A DNA stretch of 64,000 bases from CAVSJO01 sp963728445 (GTDB lineage Bacteria > Gemmatimonadota > Gemmatimonadetes > Longimicrobiales > RSA9). A program made the translations under genes and the position numbers. The notes beneath the pieces were generated by a model. The model saw only the letters and a list, made by a program, of their open reading frames with translations. It did no database searches and was not told the origin of the DNA. How positions within the stretch are numbered: the first letter of the stretch is position 1; the number at the start of each line of letters is the position of its first letter. The stretch lies in assembly GCA_963728445.1 (NCBI GenBank), contig CAVSJO010000004.1, positions 1-64,000 on the forward strand, given 5' to 3'. Positions 62,852 through 64,000 of this stretch are shown here, one piece after another.

Positions 62852-64000
62852 GTCTTGGTGGAAGTCAGCACCTTGAAGTCGAGTTTTCCGCCCTCCGGCG
62901 CGACGTCGACCTCGATCTCGTCGCCCGCGCCTGCGTCGGACGCGAGGATCTTCTCCGAGAGCGGATCCTCGAGATAGCGCTGGATGGCGCGCCGCAGAGG
63001 GCGGGCGCCGAATGCCTCGTCGTAGCCCTGGTCGACGAGGAAGGCGATGGCGGCGTCGCTGAGCGTGAGCTTGATCTCCTCCTCGGCGAGCCGGCCGTGC
63101 ACGTCCTCCAGCATGATGTGCACGATCTGACCGATCTCCTCCTTCGTCAGCGGGTGGAAGACGATCGTGTCGTCGACCCGGTTCAGGAACTCCGGGTTGA
63201 ACGCCCGCTCGATCTCCTCCCGCACCTTGCTCTGCATGGCCTCGTACGAGGTCTGCGAGTCCTGCTGGTGGAAGCCCAGGACCTTGCCCTTCGTGATGTC
63301 CCGGGCGCCCAGGTTCGACGTCATGATCAGGACCGTGTTCTTGAAGTCGATCACGCGCCCGTAGTTGTCCGTGAGGTGCCCCTCGTCCAGCACCTGGAGC
63401 AGGATGTTGAACACGTCCGGGTGCGCCTTCTCGATCTCGTCGAGGAGGACCACGGAGTACGGCTTGCGCCGCACCGCCTTCGTGAGCGTTCCCGAGTCCT
63501 CGTAGCCGACGTAGCCGGGGGGCGCTCCGATGAGGCGGGACACGGAGAACTTCTCCATGTACTCGCTCATGTCGACCCGCACGAGGGCGTTGCGATCCCC
63601 GAACAGGAACTCCGCCAGCGCCCGGGCGAGCTCCGTCTTCCCGACCCCCGTGGGACCGCTGAAGATGAAGCTCCCGATCGGCCGCTTCGGGTCCTTCAGC
63701 CCGGCCCGGCTGCGCCGGATCGCGCGGCTGATGGCCTGGATCGCCTCGTCCTGCCCCACGACGCGCTTGTGGAGCTCCTCCTCCATGTTCACGAGGCGGA
63801 CGCTCTCCGTCTCCTGCAGCCGCGTCACGGGCACGCCGGTCCAGCGGCTCACGATGAACGCAACGTCGTCCTCCCCGATGACCGGCCGGTGCGTCCGGCG
63901 CTCCTGCTCCCACTCCTCCTGCGTGCGCCGGATCTCCGACTGCAGCTCCCGCTCCCGGTCGCGCAGCTCCGCGGCCTGCTCGAAGTCCTGGTCCCGGATG
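62848..64000 (-). CDS. clpC: ATP-dependent Clp protease ATPase subunit ClpC, N-terminus outside window
   Basis: The frame is open to the window edge; 383 codons of the C-terminal half are visible. They begin within the UVR motif (IRDQDFEQAAELRDRERELQ), which marks ClpC rather than ClpB or ClpA. The second AAA+ domain follows: Walker A GPTGVGKTELARAL, Walker B VVLLDEIEKAHPD, GAPPGYVGYE pore loop, sensor NPEFLNRVDD and GARPLRRAIQRYLEDPLSE. It unfolds proteins for ClpP and is coupled by overlap to bamA. Confidence 0.96.
   Translation of the reverse strand, partial: IRDQDFEQAAELRDRERELQSEIRRTQEEWEQERRTHRPVIGEDDVAFIVSRWTGVPVTRLQETESVRLVNMEEELHKRVVGQDEAIQAISRAIRRSRAGLKDPKRPIGSFIFSGPTGVGKTELARALAEFLFGDRNALVRVDMSEYMEKFSVSRLIGAPPGYVGYEDSGTLTKAVRRKPYSVVLLDEIEKAHPDVFNILLQVLDEGHLTDNYGRVIDFKNTVLIMTSNLGARDITKGKVLGFHQQDSQTSYEAMQSKVREEIERAFNPEFLNRVDDTIVFHPLTKEEIGQIVHIMLEDVHGRLAEEEIKLTLSDAAIAFLVDQGYDEAFGARPLRRAIQRYLEDPLSEKILASDAGAGDEIEVDVAPEGGKLDFKVLTSTKT

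Overview
The window is GC-rich DNA from a diderm (lipid A-making) bacterium. The order clpC, bamA, skp, lpxD, a fused lpxC-fabZ, lpxA, a Gfo/Idh oxidoreductase and lpxB, the bacillithiol gene bshC, BTAD-TPR regulators, and many lipoproteins and c-di-GMP proteins all point to Gemmatimonadota or a close relative. This is inference from gene content; no rRNA is present. One tRNA gene (Arg, CCT) was found.

Layout. 0-3 kb: two tandem paralogous polytopic membrane proteins on the minus strand, the first cut by the window edge and the second frameshifted. 3.2-6.1 kb: a promoter, a beta-propeller lipoprotein and an outer-membrane barrel protein. 6.2-8.5 kb: a secreted-type hypothetical, two Flp-pilin-like proteins and a TPR protein. 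8.8-18.6 kb: a cyclic-di-GMP and signalling island (PAS-GGDEF-EAL, GGDEF, hybrid histidine kinase coupled to an HD-GYP response regulator, degenerate GGDEF), interrupted by a UUCG-hairpin array and a PrlF-YhaV toxin-antitoxin pair. 18.7-29.2 kb: a BTAD-TPR regulator, a large lipoprotein with tandem prealbumin-like repeats, a SurA_N-DsbA lipoprotein and a secreted subtilase with PKD domains. 29.5-32.2 kb: tRNA-Arg, a 28-bp VNTR, DedA and an AbiEi/DUF559 protein. 32-64 kb: a nearly unbroken minus-strand block of conserved genes (apt, pcm-surE, merR-like, gpsA, plsY, der, DUF512, larC, gltX, uvrC, murJ, bshC, rlmH, lpxK, lpxB, lpxA, lpxC-fabZ, lpxD, skp, bamA, clpC). It is packed with 4-nt ATGA/GTGA overlaps and mainly serves lipid A synthesis, outer-membrane assembly, peptidoglycan export and phospholipid synthesis.

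Two properties of the DNA stand out. First, at least six genes are open only if a reading-frame change is allowed (near 1858, 21310, 24443, 45610, 51605 and 59263). These include lpxD, gltX and bshC, of which lpxD and gltX should be essential, so single-base sequence errors are the simplest explanation. Second, the gaps between 29.6 and 45.2 kb hold many different tandem arrays (6, 15, 17, 19, 28 and 31 bp units). A GGCTGR hexamer recurs at three separate loci and twice runs up to or into gene 3' ends.

Start codons were picked by family alignment, signal peptides, ribosome-binding sites and stop/start overlaps. No database search was possible.
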